Below, one piece after another: positions 6,519 through 15,833 of a stretch of DNA of 64,000 nucleotides. The DNA comes from an uncultured Oscillospiraceae bacterium (GTDB lineage: Bacteria > Bacillota > Clostridia > Oscillospirales > Ruminococcaceae): NCBI GenBank assembly GCA_934486875.1, contig CAKSPU010000004.1, positions 17,211 through 81,210 on the forward strand, written 5' to 3'. Each line of letters opens with the position of its first letter. Positions within the stretch are counted from its first letter, which is position 1. A program made the position numbers and the translations under genes. A model generated the notes under the pieces. It saw nothing but the letters and a program-made list of their open reading frames with translations. It was not told where the DNA came from and did no database searches.

Positions 6519-9317
6519 GTGGCAGCTCCCAAAAAGGCTTCATCATCGGGCAGAAAAACCGCTTCAAAGGGGAAAAGCTCGGGCACTAAAATGACCAAGG
6601 CGCAGGCTGAGGCAAAGCGTGCAAACGACAGGGTCTTATGGTCAACGGTGATGTTTGCGTCCGCTATACTTCTGCTCACCTTTTTGCTCTTTGAGGGCGA
6701 GTCGGCGTGGCTGGCGATACATAATATTTTTCTCGGACTGTTCGGAGTGGGCGCAGTGCTTGTGCCTGCTATCCTTTTATATTTATCCATTCTCATTTCT
6801 AACGATGAGGAGCGCACCACAATTTCGGGCAGGCTTGCTCAGGGCATCATTTTAGTGCTGATTTGCTGTGCGGTGATACAGATATTTTTCTCTGACCCCA
6901 TTGACCCCGATATCACTCTCGGAAAGCTGTTCACCGACCTTTTCGAGAACGGCAAGGCTATGCACGGCGGCGGTCTTTTCAGCGCTGTTGTGGCACTCCC
7001 CCTCTTAAAGCTGTTCGGCAAGACGGGTGCGGCTATTATCGTTATCATTCTTGCGTTCGTGTTCGTTATGCTCCTTGCCAACAAGACTGTTGTTGACATT
7101 TTCAGGACGATAAAAAATGTTTTTGCGGCGGCGGACGCTGCCCGTCCCGAATATGAAGAAGTGGAGGATTTCGTTCCTCCTCCGGGAGCAAAAAAGCAGA
7201 TCAGGGAGGCTAAACAAACAAAGGTTCCCGCTCCCAAGGTGCAAAATTCTCAGAAAAATTATCCCAATGCTGATGTGCCCGAGGAGGCTGCGGAGGAGAA
7301 GCGGAGAGAATTCAACATCGACATTCCCCTGCCCTTCGGTAAGAAAAAGGCGGAGGCTCAGGCGGCACAGACCGCTCCCGAGCAGCCTGCGGAGCCCGAA
7401 AAGCCCAAGAGTGCTGTTGAGCTTGAGGCTGATGCCATTGCAAAGACAGTGGAGCAGAACGAAGCTCAGAGACAGGCGGCAAAGGCTGCTGCGGCTGCCC
7501 CTGCGGAAAATAAGGCTGAAAAATCGGACGACCTTGCTTCTATCATAAAAAAGGCGGTAACAAAGCCTTTGGGACAGTCTGCAAACGGAGTCGGGGACAA
7601 TTCTGCGGCAAATGCGGCTGCTCCTGCCGAGACAAAGGGCGGCTCTGTTTTCAAGAGGAACGAAAAGGCAAAGGGCTCTACTCTTGCATCTAACAAGATA
7701 GGTGACGACGAGGATCTTGATATGCCCGAAACAACGGCGCAGGACATTCAGAACGAGATCGCTGAGAATGTTCCCGCTCCTGCGGAATATGTGATACCCC
7801 CTATGGAGCTTCTGAAAAAATCCGCAAACGAACTGAATGCGGAAGAGGCTGAGGCGGAGATGAAGCAGAATGCGGACACTCTTGTTGAGACTCTTAAGAG
7901 CTTCGGCGTTATGACGAGGATAGTTGACATTCACAGAGGTCCTACGGTAACAAGATACGAATTACAGCCCAATGCAGGCGTTAAGATATCCAGGATAACG
8001 GGTCTGGCGGACGACATTGCGCTTAATCTTGCGGCGGCGGGTGTCAGGATACAGGCTCCTATCCCCGGCAAGGCGGCGGTGGGCATTGAAGTTCCCAACA
8101 GGGTCAAGGATATCGTTACGCTGAGAGATGTGCTGGACACTGAGGAGTTCAGGAATGCTGAGAGCAAGCTCACATTTGCGGTGGGCAAGAACATTGACGG
8201 CGAAACTATTCTCGGTGACATCGCAAAGCTCCCCCACGTTATCATTGCGGGTACTACGGGCTCGGGTAAATCCGTATGCACAAACGGAATCATTATGAGC
8301 ATTCTTTACAACGCCACTCCCGACGAGGTAAGGCTTGTGCTTATTGACCCGAAGGTGGTGGAGTTCAAGATATATGACGGCATTCCGCATCTGCTGATAC
8401 CTGTTGTCACAGACCCCCGAAAGGCGGCGGGTGCCCTTGCCTGGGCGGTGCAGGAGATGCTGAAGCGATACAAGCTTTTTGCGGACAACAATGTCCGTGA
8501 CCTTAAGGGCTACAACGAAATGGCAGCGGAGACTGAGGGCGTTGAACCCCTCCCCCGCATTGTCATCGTTATTGATGAGCTTGCCGACCTGATGATGGCG
8601 GCGGCAGGCGAGGTCGAGGACAGCATTTGCCGTCTGGCTCAGATGGCACGTGCGGCAGGTATGCACCTTATCATTGCTACCCAGCGTCCTACCGTTGATG
8701 TAATCACGGGTCTTATCAAGGCTAACATTCCCTCACGAATTGCCCTTAAGGTGGCTTCGGGTATCGACTCACGCTCTATCATCAATGAGATCGGTGCGGA
8801 GAAGCTTCTCGGAAACGGAGACCTGCTTTATTTCCCCACGGGTTATGCAAAGCCTGTCCGTGTTCAGAACTGCTTCACTTCCGACAAGGAGGTAACGGCG
8901 GTGGTGAACTTCATCAAGAACGGTGCGGGCGATGTTACATACAGTGATGACATTATGAAGGAGATCGAACAGAACATTCCGCAGCCCAAGGGCGAAAAGG
9001 AGAAGCCTGCGGACAACGGCAAGAGCTATGAGGGCTCCGACGAGGACGTTATTGACAGAGCCATTGAATGTGCGGTGGACGCAGGAGGTGCGGGTGTTTC
9101 CGTTTCCTATTTCCAGAGAAAATTAAAGCTTGGATATGCGAGAGCCGCACGAATTATGGACGAGCTTGAAGAGCTTGGGGTAGTTGGTCCTTTCGAGGGT
9201 GCAAAGCCGAGACAGGTGCTTATGACCAGAGAGATGTTTTTGCAGAGGAAGCTTTCGGGGAACGGCAATACCGCTCCCGAAGAAAATGCTTCAGAGGACG
9301 TTCCTTTTGATGAATGA
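6519..9317 (+). CDS. ftsK: DNA translocase FtsK/SpoIIIE
   Basis: 932 residues from GTG 6519 (AAAGGAAG 8 nt upstream). Layout: Lys/Ser-rich cytoplasmic tip, about four membrane segments (roughly residues 40-190), a long Ala/Glu/Pro-rich linker (about 220-450), then the motor. The motor has Walker A GTTGSGKS (near residue 580), LVLIDPKVVEF, Walker B IVIVIDELADLMM and the IIATQRPTVDVITG sensor region. The C-terminal gamma winged helix (VSYFQRKLKLGYARAARIMDELEELG) reads DNA polarity. It pumps chromosomal DNA through the division or sporulation septum. With spo0A and tepA nearby, a SpoIIIE role is likely, but the family cannot be split on sequence alone. Confidence 0.96.
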   Translation: MAAPKKASSSGRKTASKGKSSGTKMTKAQAEAKRANDRVLWSTVMFASAILLLTFLLFEGESAWLAIHNIFLGLFGVGAVLVPAILLYLSILISNDEERTTISGRLAQGIILVLICCAVIQIFFSDPIDPDITLGKLFTDLFENGKAMHGGGLFSAVVALPLLKLFGKTGAAIIVIILAFVFVMLLANKTVVDIFRTIKNVFAAADAARPEYEEVEDFVPPPGAKKQIREAKQTKVPAPKVQNSQKNYPNADVPEEAAEEKRREFNIDIPLPFGKKKAEAQAAQTAPEQPAEPEKPKSAVELEADAIAKTVEQNEAQRQAAKAAAAAPAENKAEKSDDLASIIKKAVTKPLGQSANGVGDNSAANAAAPAETKGGSVFKRNEKAKGSTLASNKIGDDEDLDMPETTAQDIQNEIAENVPAPAEYVIPPMELLKKSANELNAEEAEAEMKQNADTLVETLKSFGVMTRIVDIHRGPTVTRYELQPNAGVKISRITGLADDIALNLAAAGVRIQAPIPGKAAVGIEVPNRVKDIVTLRDVLDTEEFRNAESKLTFAVGKNIDGETILGDIAKLPHVIIAGTTGSGKSVCTNGIIMSILYNATPDEVRLVLIDPKVVEFKIYDGIPHLLIPVVTDPRKAAGALAWAVQEMLKRYKLFADNNVRDLKGYNEMAAETEGVEPLPRIVIVIDELADLMMAAAGEVEDSICRLAQMARAAGMHLIIATQRPTVDVITGLIKANIPSRIALKVASGIDSRSIINEIGAEKLLGNGDLLYFPTGYAKPVRVQNCFTSDKEVTAVVNFIKNGAGDVTYSDDIMKEIEQNIPQPKGEKEKPADNGKSYEGSDEDVIDRAIECAVDAGGAGVSVSYFQRKLKLGYARAARIMDELEELGVVGPFEGAKPRQVLMTREMFLQRKLSGNGNTAPEENASEDVPFDE

Positions 9318-9332
9318 CGGGGGTGAGCTGCT

Positions 9333-9740
9333 ATGGCTGAACTCTTTGAGGGAAAAAAGCTGTATATAACACTGAATGTTATAATGCTTATCACAACGGC
9401 TGCGCTGCTTCTGTTTTATCCGACAGCGTGGGTCGGCTTTCTGGTAAGCTGCCTATATGTTTCTTTTGCGGCAAGGTCATTTGCGGTAATTCTGACAGCT
9501 GCCATAATTACAAACCTTTTGGCTTTCCTGCTTGCCGCCGCCAATGACCGCAAGGCTGTTGGATTTTCGGTCGCACTGGGCTTCATCGGCGGGTTGGCAG
9601 GTTCGTTTGCACCGAATTGTGACGGATTTCTTTCCAGGTCTCTCAGATGCATATTTATTATTATGATATGGGTGACTGCCATTGCTCCCACAGCTAATAT
9701 TCTGCTTCATCAGTATGATGTACTGCCTATGCTGATGTGA
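9333..9740 (+). CDS. Small membrane protein, unknown function
   Basis: 135 residues with four predicted membrane segments (about 10-28, 32-45, 52-70, 78-92 and a last one near 108-125). No family recognised. Starts 15 nt after ftsK with GGGTGAG upstream, and is followed 19 nt later by another small membrane protein, so all are probably cotranscribed. Confidence 0.6.
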   Translation: MAELFEGKKLYITLNVIMLITTAALLLFYPTAWVGFLVSCLYVSFAARSFAVILTAAIITNLLAFLLAAANDRKAVGFSVALGFIGGLAGSFAPNCDGFLSRSLRCIFIIMIWVTAIAPTANILLHQYDVLPMLM

Positions 9741-9759
9741 CTGATTCGGAGGAAATGAT

Positions 9760-10071
9760 ATGATAAAAAAAGCACTCATAAGATTTCGGGTCATTGCTCT
9801 TGCGGGGCTGCCATTTGTGCTCCTGCTTTCGGCGGTGATGACGATAATGTTTCTCTGCGGCGTTATCAGAAATGAAAGCGTTCCTTATCTGTGTTTTGCG
9901 GTCTCGATGCTTGTGAACACTGTGGGGCTTATCGTTAACTTTTATGTCAAAAATGAGGATATGCGGGAGGCTATGCCGAAATGGATACAGGGCAGGGGCT
10001 TTCCTACTTTCGTTATTGCAAGCGTTGTTTTATGGTTTGTGAGCTTTCTGATGTTTATTATTTTTAAGTAA
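9760..10071 (+). CDS. Small membrane protein, unknown function
   Basis: 103 residues with about three hydrophobic segments (12-36, 44-62, 82-102) and a short charged loop containing NEDMREAMPKW. No family recognised. AGGA precedes the ATG. It lies between another small membrane protein and the YgiQ-type gene, with gaps of about 20 nt, in what looks like one transcription unit. Confidence 0.6.
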   Translation: MIKKALIRFRVIALAGLPFVLLLSAVMTIMFLCGVIRNESVPYLCFAVSMLVNTVGLIVNFYVKNEDMREAMPKWIQGRGFPTFVIASVVLWFVSFLMFIIFK

Positions 10072-10090
10072 CTTTTTAACAGGTGATATT

Positions 10091-12058
10091 ATGCCATTTT
10101 TACCCATTTCAAAAAAAGATATGCAGGAGAGAGGGATAGACCGGCTTGACTTTATCTGCATCACGGGGGACAGCTATGTTGACCACCCCTCTTTCGGCAT
10201 TGCCATTATTTCCCGTATGATAGAGGATATCGGCTTTACTGTCGGAATCATCGCTCAGCCTGACTGGAGGAGCGATGCCGATTTCAAAAAGCTTGGCGTT
10301 CCCAGATACGCTTTCCTCATTACGGGGGGAAACATCGACTCAATGGTGGCGCATTACACAAGCGCAAAGAAAAAGCGCTCCGATGACGCTTACACTGCGG
10401 GGGGAAAGGCGGGCAAGCGCCCTGACCGTGCAACTATCGTTTACACTCAGGCGGTAAAGCGGATATTCGGCAAGGATATGCCTGTGGCTATCGGCGGTCT
10501 TGAAGCGTCTCTCAGGCGCTTTGCCCATTACGATTACTGGGACGAGGCTGTGCGCCCCTCTATTCTCGAGGACAGCGGCGCTGACCTGCTTATGTACGGA
10601 ATGAGCGAGCATCAGATCGTTGAGATATGCACAAGACTTGCTAAGGGCGAGAAAATATCACAGCTTCGTGACATACGGGGCACGGCGTATTTATGCGACC
10701 CGAGAGAAACGCCTTACGGTGCGGCGGAATGTCCCTCCCTTGCGCAGGTAAGAGAGCACAAGGAAGAATATGCCAAGGCTTGCAGGATACAATATGACTG
10801 GCAGGACGAGGTATACGGCAAGACTGTTATCCAGAGACAGACAAGCAAGATGCTGGTCCAGCTTCCCCCTGCATATTCCCTGAACACTCCCGAGCTTGAC
10901 CACGTTTACGAGCTCCCTTATATGAGGACGTATCACCCGATATATGAAAAAGAGGGAGGCGTTCCCGGCATCAAGGAAGTGGAATTTTCCATTACCCACA
11001 ACAGAGGCTGCTTCGGAAACTGCAACTTCTGCTCAATTGCGCTTCATCAGGGCAGGAGGATCTCCGTGAGAAGCAGGGAGAGCATTCTGAGAGAGGCTGA
11101 GCTCCTTACCACCCTGCCCAATTTCAAGGGGTATATCCACGATGTGGGAGGCCCTACGGCGAATTTCCGTGCTCCCTCCTGCACTCATCAGCTGACCCAC
11201 GGGCTTTGCAAGGGAAGAAAATGTCTTGCTCCCGAGCCTTGCAGAAATCTTGAAGTCGATCACACGGAATATCTGAGCATTCTCAGGGATATACGAAAGA
11301 TAAAGGGCATCAAAAAGGTATTTATCCGAAGCGGCATACGCTACGATTATCTTATTGAGGACAAGAACGAGGAATTTATGCGTGAGCTTATCGAGTATCA
11401 CGTGAGCGGTCAGCTGAAGGTCGCTCCCGAACACTGCTCGGCGGCTGTTCTTGATCTTATGGGCAAGCCCCATATCGAGGCTTACAAGAAATTTCAGGAC
11501 AAGTTCTACAAGATGACGGGGCGCATCGGAAAGGAACAGTATCTTGTGCCGTATCTGATGTCATCTCACCCGGGAAGTACGCTGAACGAGGCTGTTGAGC
11601 TGGCGCTGTTTTTAAAGAGCCTGAAAATGCGCCCCGAACAGGTGCAGGACTTTTATCCCACACCCGGCACTATTTCCACCTGTATGTTCTACACGGGTCT
11701 TGACCCTTACACGATGAAAAAAGTGTATGTGCCGAGGACTGCGGAGGAAAAGGGTATGCAGAGGGCGCTGTTACAGTATTTCCGTCCCCAGAATCAGAGA
11801 AAATGCATTGAGGCGCTTATCAGGGCGCACCGCACCGACCTTATCGGAAACGGAAAGGAATGCCTTGTAAAGCCCGATGAGCAGTACACTGCTTATATGA
11901 GGGAAAAGGCTGCGGCAGGCAGGGCAAAGGGCGGAAAGAACAGTACACATTCAAATCACGGGGCACACAATAACCGCTCAGGTCAGAAATATAATTCAAA
12001 CAGTCCAAAAGGCAGGAATGACAGATGGCAAAAAGAAAAGGGCAGGAAGGGCAGATAA
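10091..12058 (+). CDS. YgiQ-family radical SAM protein
   Basis: 655 residues. The N-terminal domain contains YVDHPSFG and is typical of the UPF0313/YgiQ family. The radical SAM cluster motif is NRGCFGNCNFCSI (CxxxCxxC). A second Cys-rich stretch (THGLCKGRKCLAPEPCRN) follows, as in the family. The C-terminal tail (about the last 45 residues) is a basic, Gly/Asn/Ser-rich, low-complexity extension. The reaction catalysed by this family is not established. The last 34 nt overlap the start of the next gene. Confidence 0.9.
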   Translation: MPFLPISKKDMQERGIDRLDFICITGDSYVDHPSFGIAIISRMIEDIGFTVGIIAQPDWRSDADFKKLGVPRYAFLITGGNIDSMVAHYTSAKKKRSDDAYTAGGKAGKRPDRATIVYTQAVKRIFGKDMPVAIGGLEASLRRFAHYDYWDEAVRPSILEDSGADLLMYGMSEHQIVEICTRLAKGEKISQLRDIRGTAYLCDPRETPYGAAECPSLAQVREHKEEYAKACRIQYDWQDEVYGKTVIQRQTSKMLVQLPPAYSLNTPELDHVYELPYMRTYHPIYEKEGGVPGIKEVEFSITHNRGCFGNCNFCSIALHQGRRISVRSRESILREAELLTTLPNFKGYIHDVGGPTANFRAPSCTHQLTHGLCKGRKCLAPEPCRNLEVDHTEYLSILRDIRKIKGIKKVFIRSGIRYDYLIEDKNEEFMRELIEYHVSGQLKVAPEHCSAAVLDLMGKPHIEAYKKFQDKFYKMTGRIGKEQYLVPYLMSSHPGSTLNEAVELALFLKSLKMRPEQVQDFYPTPGTISTCMFYTGLDPYTMKKVYVPRTAEEKGMQRALLQYFRPQNQRKCIEALIRAHRTDLIGNGKECLVKPDEQYTAYMREKAAAGRAKGGKNSTHSNHGAHNNRSGQKYNSNSPKGRNDRWQKEKGRKGR

Positions 12059-13029
12059 AACGGCTTCTTAAGGTTCTGCCAACAGCTATTCTTGTGATGA
12101 TAATATGCGTGGGCGTTCTTCTCGGCGTGCTTATTGAGACGGGGCGGCTTTCACTGTCTGATGTTCAGCAGACTATGGGATTTACCCAAAAGGAAAGCCC
12201 GGCGGCAAGTAACACTATCCCCGAGGCGGCAAAGGATTTTGCTGTTTACGTCATTGACGTGGGGCAGGGCGACAGCATTCTTATCACGGCGGGCGGCAAA
12301 AGCATTCTTATTGATGCGGGCGAAAAGGAATACGGCAGCAAGGTTGTCTCTTTTATCAGAGACAAGGGTATCAAGCGGCTTGATTACATCATCGCCACTC
12401 ACCCCCACGCCGACCACATAGGCGGTATGGCAGAGGTCGTATCGGAGATTGGTGCGGATAAGATAATCGTGCCGAAGCTGCCTGATGATATGGTGCCCAC
12501 AACGAGAGTGTATGAGAATTTCCTGAAGGCTGTGAAAAACGGCGGTATGAAGCTGACGGCGGCTAAGGCGGGAACGGTATATGACATTTCCGACATCGGC
12601 GGCATTCCTGTGAGAATGACGGTGCTTGCTCCCGATGACAATGCGGATTTTGATGACCTGAACGACTTTTCCGTATGCGTAAGAATCGATTTTGACCGCA
12701 TTTCCTGGCTGCTGACGGGAGACCTTTCCGAGGACGGGGAGGCTGCTCTTGTAAACAGCGGCAGGGATATTGATGTTACGGCGTACAAGGTGGGACACCA
12801 CGGAAGTGCCACATCTTCTACGGATAAATTTCTTAAAAAGGTTACTCCAAGGCTTTGCGTCATCTCCTGCGGGGAGGGTAATTCCTACGGGCACCCCACC
12901 CAGGCGGCTCTTGACAGACTTCTGGAATACACAAGCAGAATTTACCGCACGGATATAAATTCCACCGTTTCCGTTTACTCGGACGGGCAGCGGCTTTATG
13001 TGACAAAAACGGAACAGGGGGGCGGCTGA
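12025..13029 (+). CDS. ComEC/Rec2-like metallo-beta-lactamase-fold hydrolase, membrane-anchored
   Basis: 334 residues. A basic N-terminus and one membrane segment (about 14-36) are followed by an MBL fold that starts YVIDVGQGDSILI and carries the metal site ATHPHADHIGGM. Later motifs include LLTGDLSEDGE and KVGHHGSATSS. This matches the soluble domain of ComEC, but the channel domain is absent, so it is probably a secreted or surface-tethered hydrolase or nuclease. An AGGA lies before the ATG inside the end of the YgiQ-type gene (34-nt overlap). The following DUF3006 gene is its usual partner. Confidence 0.85.
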   Translation: MAKRKGQEGQIKRLLKVLPTAILVMIICVGVLLGVLIETGRLSLSDVQQTMGFTQKESPAASNTIPEAAKDFAVYVIDVGQGDSILITAGGKSILIDAGEKEYGSKVVSFIRDKGIKRLDYIIATHPHADHIGGMAEVVSEIGADKIIVPKLPDDMVPTTRVYENFLKAVKNGGMKLTAAKAGTVYDISDIGGIPVRMTVLAPDDNADFDDLNDFSVCVRIDFDRISWLLTGDLSEDGEAALVNSGRDIDVTAYKVGHHGSATSSTDKFLKKVTPRLCVISCGEGNSYGHPTQAALDRLLEYTSRIYRTDINSTVSVYSDGQRLYVTKTEQGGG

Positions 13030-13030
13030 T

Positions 13031-13237
13031 ATGCTGATACTTGAAAGAATAAAGGGCAGCGTGGCTGTTATTTCGGGTGAGGATTCGGAATTTACCGTTT
13101 CCTCCGAAATGATAACAGGCTGCCGTGAGGGCGATGTTATCGTTCTTTCGGGTGACAGGTACATCACCGACAGGGCTGCGACGGGAAAAAGGCGACGTGA
13201 AATTATTTCGCTTCAGGATTCCCTTTGGGAAGATTAA
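13031..13237 (+). CDS. DUF3006 small protein
   Basis: 68 residues. Pattern ILERIKGSVAVISGEDSEF, then GCREGDVIVL and a Lys/Arg-rich C-terminus matches the DUF3006 family, commonly encoded immediately after ComEC-like MBL proteins, as here (1 nt gap). Function unknown. The predicted fold is a small beta-barrel. Confidence 0.8.
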   Translation: MLILERIKGSVAVISGEDSEFTVSSEMITGCREGDVIVLSGDRYITDRAATGKRRREIISLQDSLWED

Positions 13238-13256
13238 TTTGAAAGAGGGGCTTAAG

Positions 13257-14135
13257 ATGCAGAACAATCTGCCTGCTATGCTTACGGAGAGACTTCCGAA
13301 ATTATCCAAGGGTCACAAAAAAATTGCCGAATATATTCTCGGTCACTACGACAAGGCTGCCTTTATGACGGCTTCAAAGCTGGGAAATATCGTTGGCGTA
13401 AGCGAATCCACCGTTGTAAGATTTGCAACTGAGCTGGGCTTTGAGGGTTATCCCGAGATGCAGAAGGCGCTTAAGGAATTTACCAGCAACAAGCTCACAA
13501 CCGTTCAGCGTATGAGCGTTATGAACGATCAGATGGCAGGTGAGGACGTTCTGAACAGAGTCCTCAATTTCGACATCGAACAGATCAGGAAAACTATGGA
13601 GGAGACCGACAAGGAGAGCTTTTACACCACTGTTGACGCTCTTGCGGACGCTAAGAACATTTACGTTATCGGCGCAAGGTCGGCTTCGGTGCTTGCACGT
13701 TTCATTGTTTTCTACTTCAACATTATGTTTGATAATGTTAAGATAATCCACACCACAAGTACAAGCGAAATGTTTGAGCAGATACTGAACATCGGTGCGG
13801 GAGACATTATGATAGGAGTAAGCTTCCCCCGCTACTCAAAGCACACGGTGAAGGCTTTCAGATACGCTCACGAGAACGGCGCAAAGGTCATTGCGATCAC
13901 TGACAGCAAGGCTTCCCCTCTGGCACAGTATGCGGATCATTTACTGCTGGCTCACAGTGATATGGCTTCCTTTGCGGACTCTCTTGTTGCCCCTATGAGC
14001 CTGATAAATGCCCTTATCTGTGCGGTGGGTATGAAGAAGCAGGAATATGTTTCCAAGAACTTTGAGAGACTTGAACAGATCTGGGAAAAATATGATGTTT
14101 ACGAAAAGACTGATGACAAGGATTTCAGTCTTTGA
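13257..14135 (+). CDS. MurR/RpiR-family transcriptional regulator
   Basis: 292 residues from ATG 13257 (AAAGAGGGG upstream; an earlier in-frame start overlaps the DUF3006 gene and has no good site). N-terminal RpiR helix-turn-helix (LSKGHKKIAEYI ... ASKLGNIVGVSESTVVRFA) and C-terminal SIS sugar-phosphate-binding domain (IYVIGARSASVLARF, DIMIGVSFPRYSKHT). The family responds to phosphosugars or amino sugars. No sugar operon is adjacent, so its target is unclear. It is followed 18 nt later by a flavoprotein gene. Confidence 0.9.
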   Translation: MQNNLPAMLTERLPKLSKGHKKIAEYILGHYDKAAFMTASKLGNIVGVSESTVVRFATELGFEGYPEMQKALKEFTSNKLTTVQRMSVMNDQMAGEDVLNRVLNFDIEQIRKTMEETDKESFYTTVDALADAKNIYVIGARSASVLARFIVFYFNIMFDNVKIIHTTSTSEMFEQILNIGAGDIMIGVSFPRYSKHTVKAFRYAHENGAKVIAITDSKASPLAQYADHLLLAHSDMASFADSLVAPMSLINALICAVGMKKQEYVSKNFERLEQIWEKYDVYEKTDDKDFSL

Positions 14136-14153
14136 CGGGAAAGGCTGCATTTT

Positions 14154-15383
14154 ATGACAGACTGCATTATTATCGGCGGCGGTGCGGCGGGGCTTATGGC
14201 GGCTGTTACGGCGGCTGATCACGGCAAGACCGTTATACTGTTTGAGAAAAACAGCCGTGTGGGCAGAAAGCTCCTCATTACGGGAAAGGGTCGCTGCAAC
14301 GTTACAAACAACTGCACCAAAGAGGATTTTTTTGATAATATCCCCTGCAACGGCAGATTTTTATATTCCTCCTATGCCGCTTTTGAATCAAGCGACACTA
14401 TGGCTTTTTTTGAAAACCTTGGAGTTCCTCTCAAGACCGAAAGGGGCAACAGGGTATTTCCCGTAAGCGACAGGGCGGAGGACATCGTTATCGCTTTTGA
14501 GCGTGCTGTCAGAGAACGGTCGGACAGGATAACGGTAAAAAACGCAAAGGTCTCCAAGATACTGACGGAAGAGGGCAGGGTATCGGGCGTTATTGCGGAC
14601 GGCATTGCTTATCACGCTCCCTCGGTGCTCATTGCCACGGGTGGACGGTCTTATCCAAAGACGGGCTCGGACGGCGACGGGTACAGATTTGCAAAGGAGC
14701 TGGGACACAAAGTCGTTCCTCTCCGTCCCTCTCTTGTTCCTATGGTGAGCGAGGAGGAATGGTGCGGGGAGGCTATGGGGTTATCCCTGAAAAATGTGAC
14801 ACTGACCCTTATTGACACGGCTGACGGCAAAAAGCTTTTCTCCGAAATGGGAGAGATGCTTTTTACCCATTTCGGCGTTTCGGGTCCTCTTATTTTATCC
14901 GCTTCGGGGCACATACGGAAAATGGAGCGGGACAGATACAAGCTTATAATTGACCTTAAGCCCGCTCTTGATGAAAAAACGCTTGATGCAAGGCTCCAAA
15001 GGGATTTTTCCGAAAATGCCAACAGGGATTTTATAAACAGTCTGGGAAAGCTGCTTCCCGCAAAGCTTATACCCGTTATCGCAAGGCTTTCGGGGATACC
15101 TGCGGACAAGAAGGTAAATCAGATATCAAAAAAAGAACGCACCGAGCTTATGCGGCTGCTTAAAAATCTCACGGTGACGATAAAGGATTTCCGCTCCATT
15201 GACGAGGCTATCGTTACGGGGGGCGGTGTGAGCATAAGCGGGATAAACCCGAAAACTATGGAATCAAAGCTTGTGGACGGGCTCTATTTTGCGGGCGAGG
15301 TAATTGATGTTGACGCATACACGGGCGGATTTAATTTGCAGATCGCTTTTTCCACGGGGTATGCGGCGGGGGTAAATATGTGA
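14154..15383 (+). CDS. BaiN/HI0933-family FAD-dependent oxidoreductase
   Basis: 409 residues. Starts with the FAD dinucleotide fold CIIIGGGAAGLMAAV and the family signature SRVGRKLLITGKGRCNVTN. The C-terminal block FAGEVIDVDAYTGGFNLQIAFSTG is also typical. Members (YhiN, BaiN) are flavoproteins; one acts in bile acid 7-alpha-dehydroxylation, but most have no assigned substrate, so no specific reaction is claimed. Confidence 0.88.
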   Translation: MTDCIIIGGGAAGLMAAVTAADHGKTVILFEKNSRVGRKLLITGKGRCNVTNNCTKEDFFDNIPCNGRFLYSSYAAFESSDTMAFFENLGVPLKTERGNRVFPVSDRAEDIVIAFERAVRERSDRITVKNAKVSKILTEEGRVSGVIADGIAYHAPSVLIATGGRSYPKTGSDGDGYRFAKELGHKVVPLRPSLVPMVSEEEWCGEAMGLSLKNVTLTLIDTADGKKLFSEMGEMLFTHFGVSGPLILSASGHIRKMERDRYKLIIDLKPALDEKTLDARLQRDFSENANRDFINSLGKLLPAKLIPVIARLSGIPADKKVNQISKKERTELMRLLKNLTVTIKDFRSIDEAIVTGGGVSISGINPKTMESKLVDGLYFAGEVIDVDAYTGGFNLQIAFSTGYAAGVNM

Positions 15384-15475
15384 CGGAAATCGACACAAAG
15401 TGCAGGCTGTGTTGTTCATTTTTTCGGCGGCTTCCTTTATAATTAAAGCATAAGAAAAAAAGGAGGCTGTGAATT

Positions 15476-15829
15476 ATGAACACAGATAAAATTTATGCGG
15501 AGCAGCTTGCAAATGAATATGCTCCCAAAGACACTTCAAAGGTAACTGCTCTGAGAAAGCTTGACAGAAAGGCAAAGCTCCCTGCCACGGTTTTCACATA
15601 CACCTTCGGCATTATCGCTTCGCTTATAGCGGGCGTGGGTATGTGCCTTTCTATGAAGGTCATCGGCGGCGGCAGTGACGTAATGTTTATTTTCGGCATC
15701 ATTCTTGGAATTATCGGCTTTATCGCTATGGGTGTAAATTACCCTATTTACAAAAGGCTCATTGAGATAGGCAAGCAGAAATATGCTTTTGAGATAATCC
15801 AGCTTGCTAAAGAAATAAGCGACAAGTAA
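15476..15829 (+). CDS. Small two-span membrane protein
   Basis: 117 residues: a charged N-terminal helix (about 1-35), two membrane segments (38-60 and 68-88) and a charged C-terminal helix ending KEISDK. The pattern is common in Clostridia, where such proteins often carry unreliable enzyme names. No function claimed. An AAGGAGG motif precedes the ATG. First gene of a unit with a larger membrane protein and a TetR regulator. Confidence 0.7.
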   Translation: MNTDKIYAEQLANEYAPKDTSKVTALRKLDRKAKLPATVFTYTFGIIASLIAGVGMCLSMKVIGGGSDVMFIFGIILGIIGFIAMGVNYPIYKRLIEIGKQKYAFEIIQLAKEISDK

Positions 15830-15833
15830 AGCT

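Noticed and set aside
7005-7934. A 309-codon open frame antisense to the ftsK linker
   Set aside because: Created by the repetitive Ala/Glu/Pro/Lys codons of the linker; product is Leu/Arg/Cys low-complexity without features.
12151-13167. A 338-codon open frame antisense to the ComEC-like gene
   Set aside because: Overlaps the clear MBL-fold gene fully and shows no family pattern or ribosome site.
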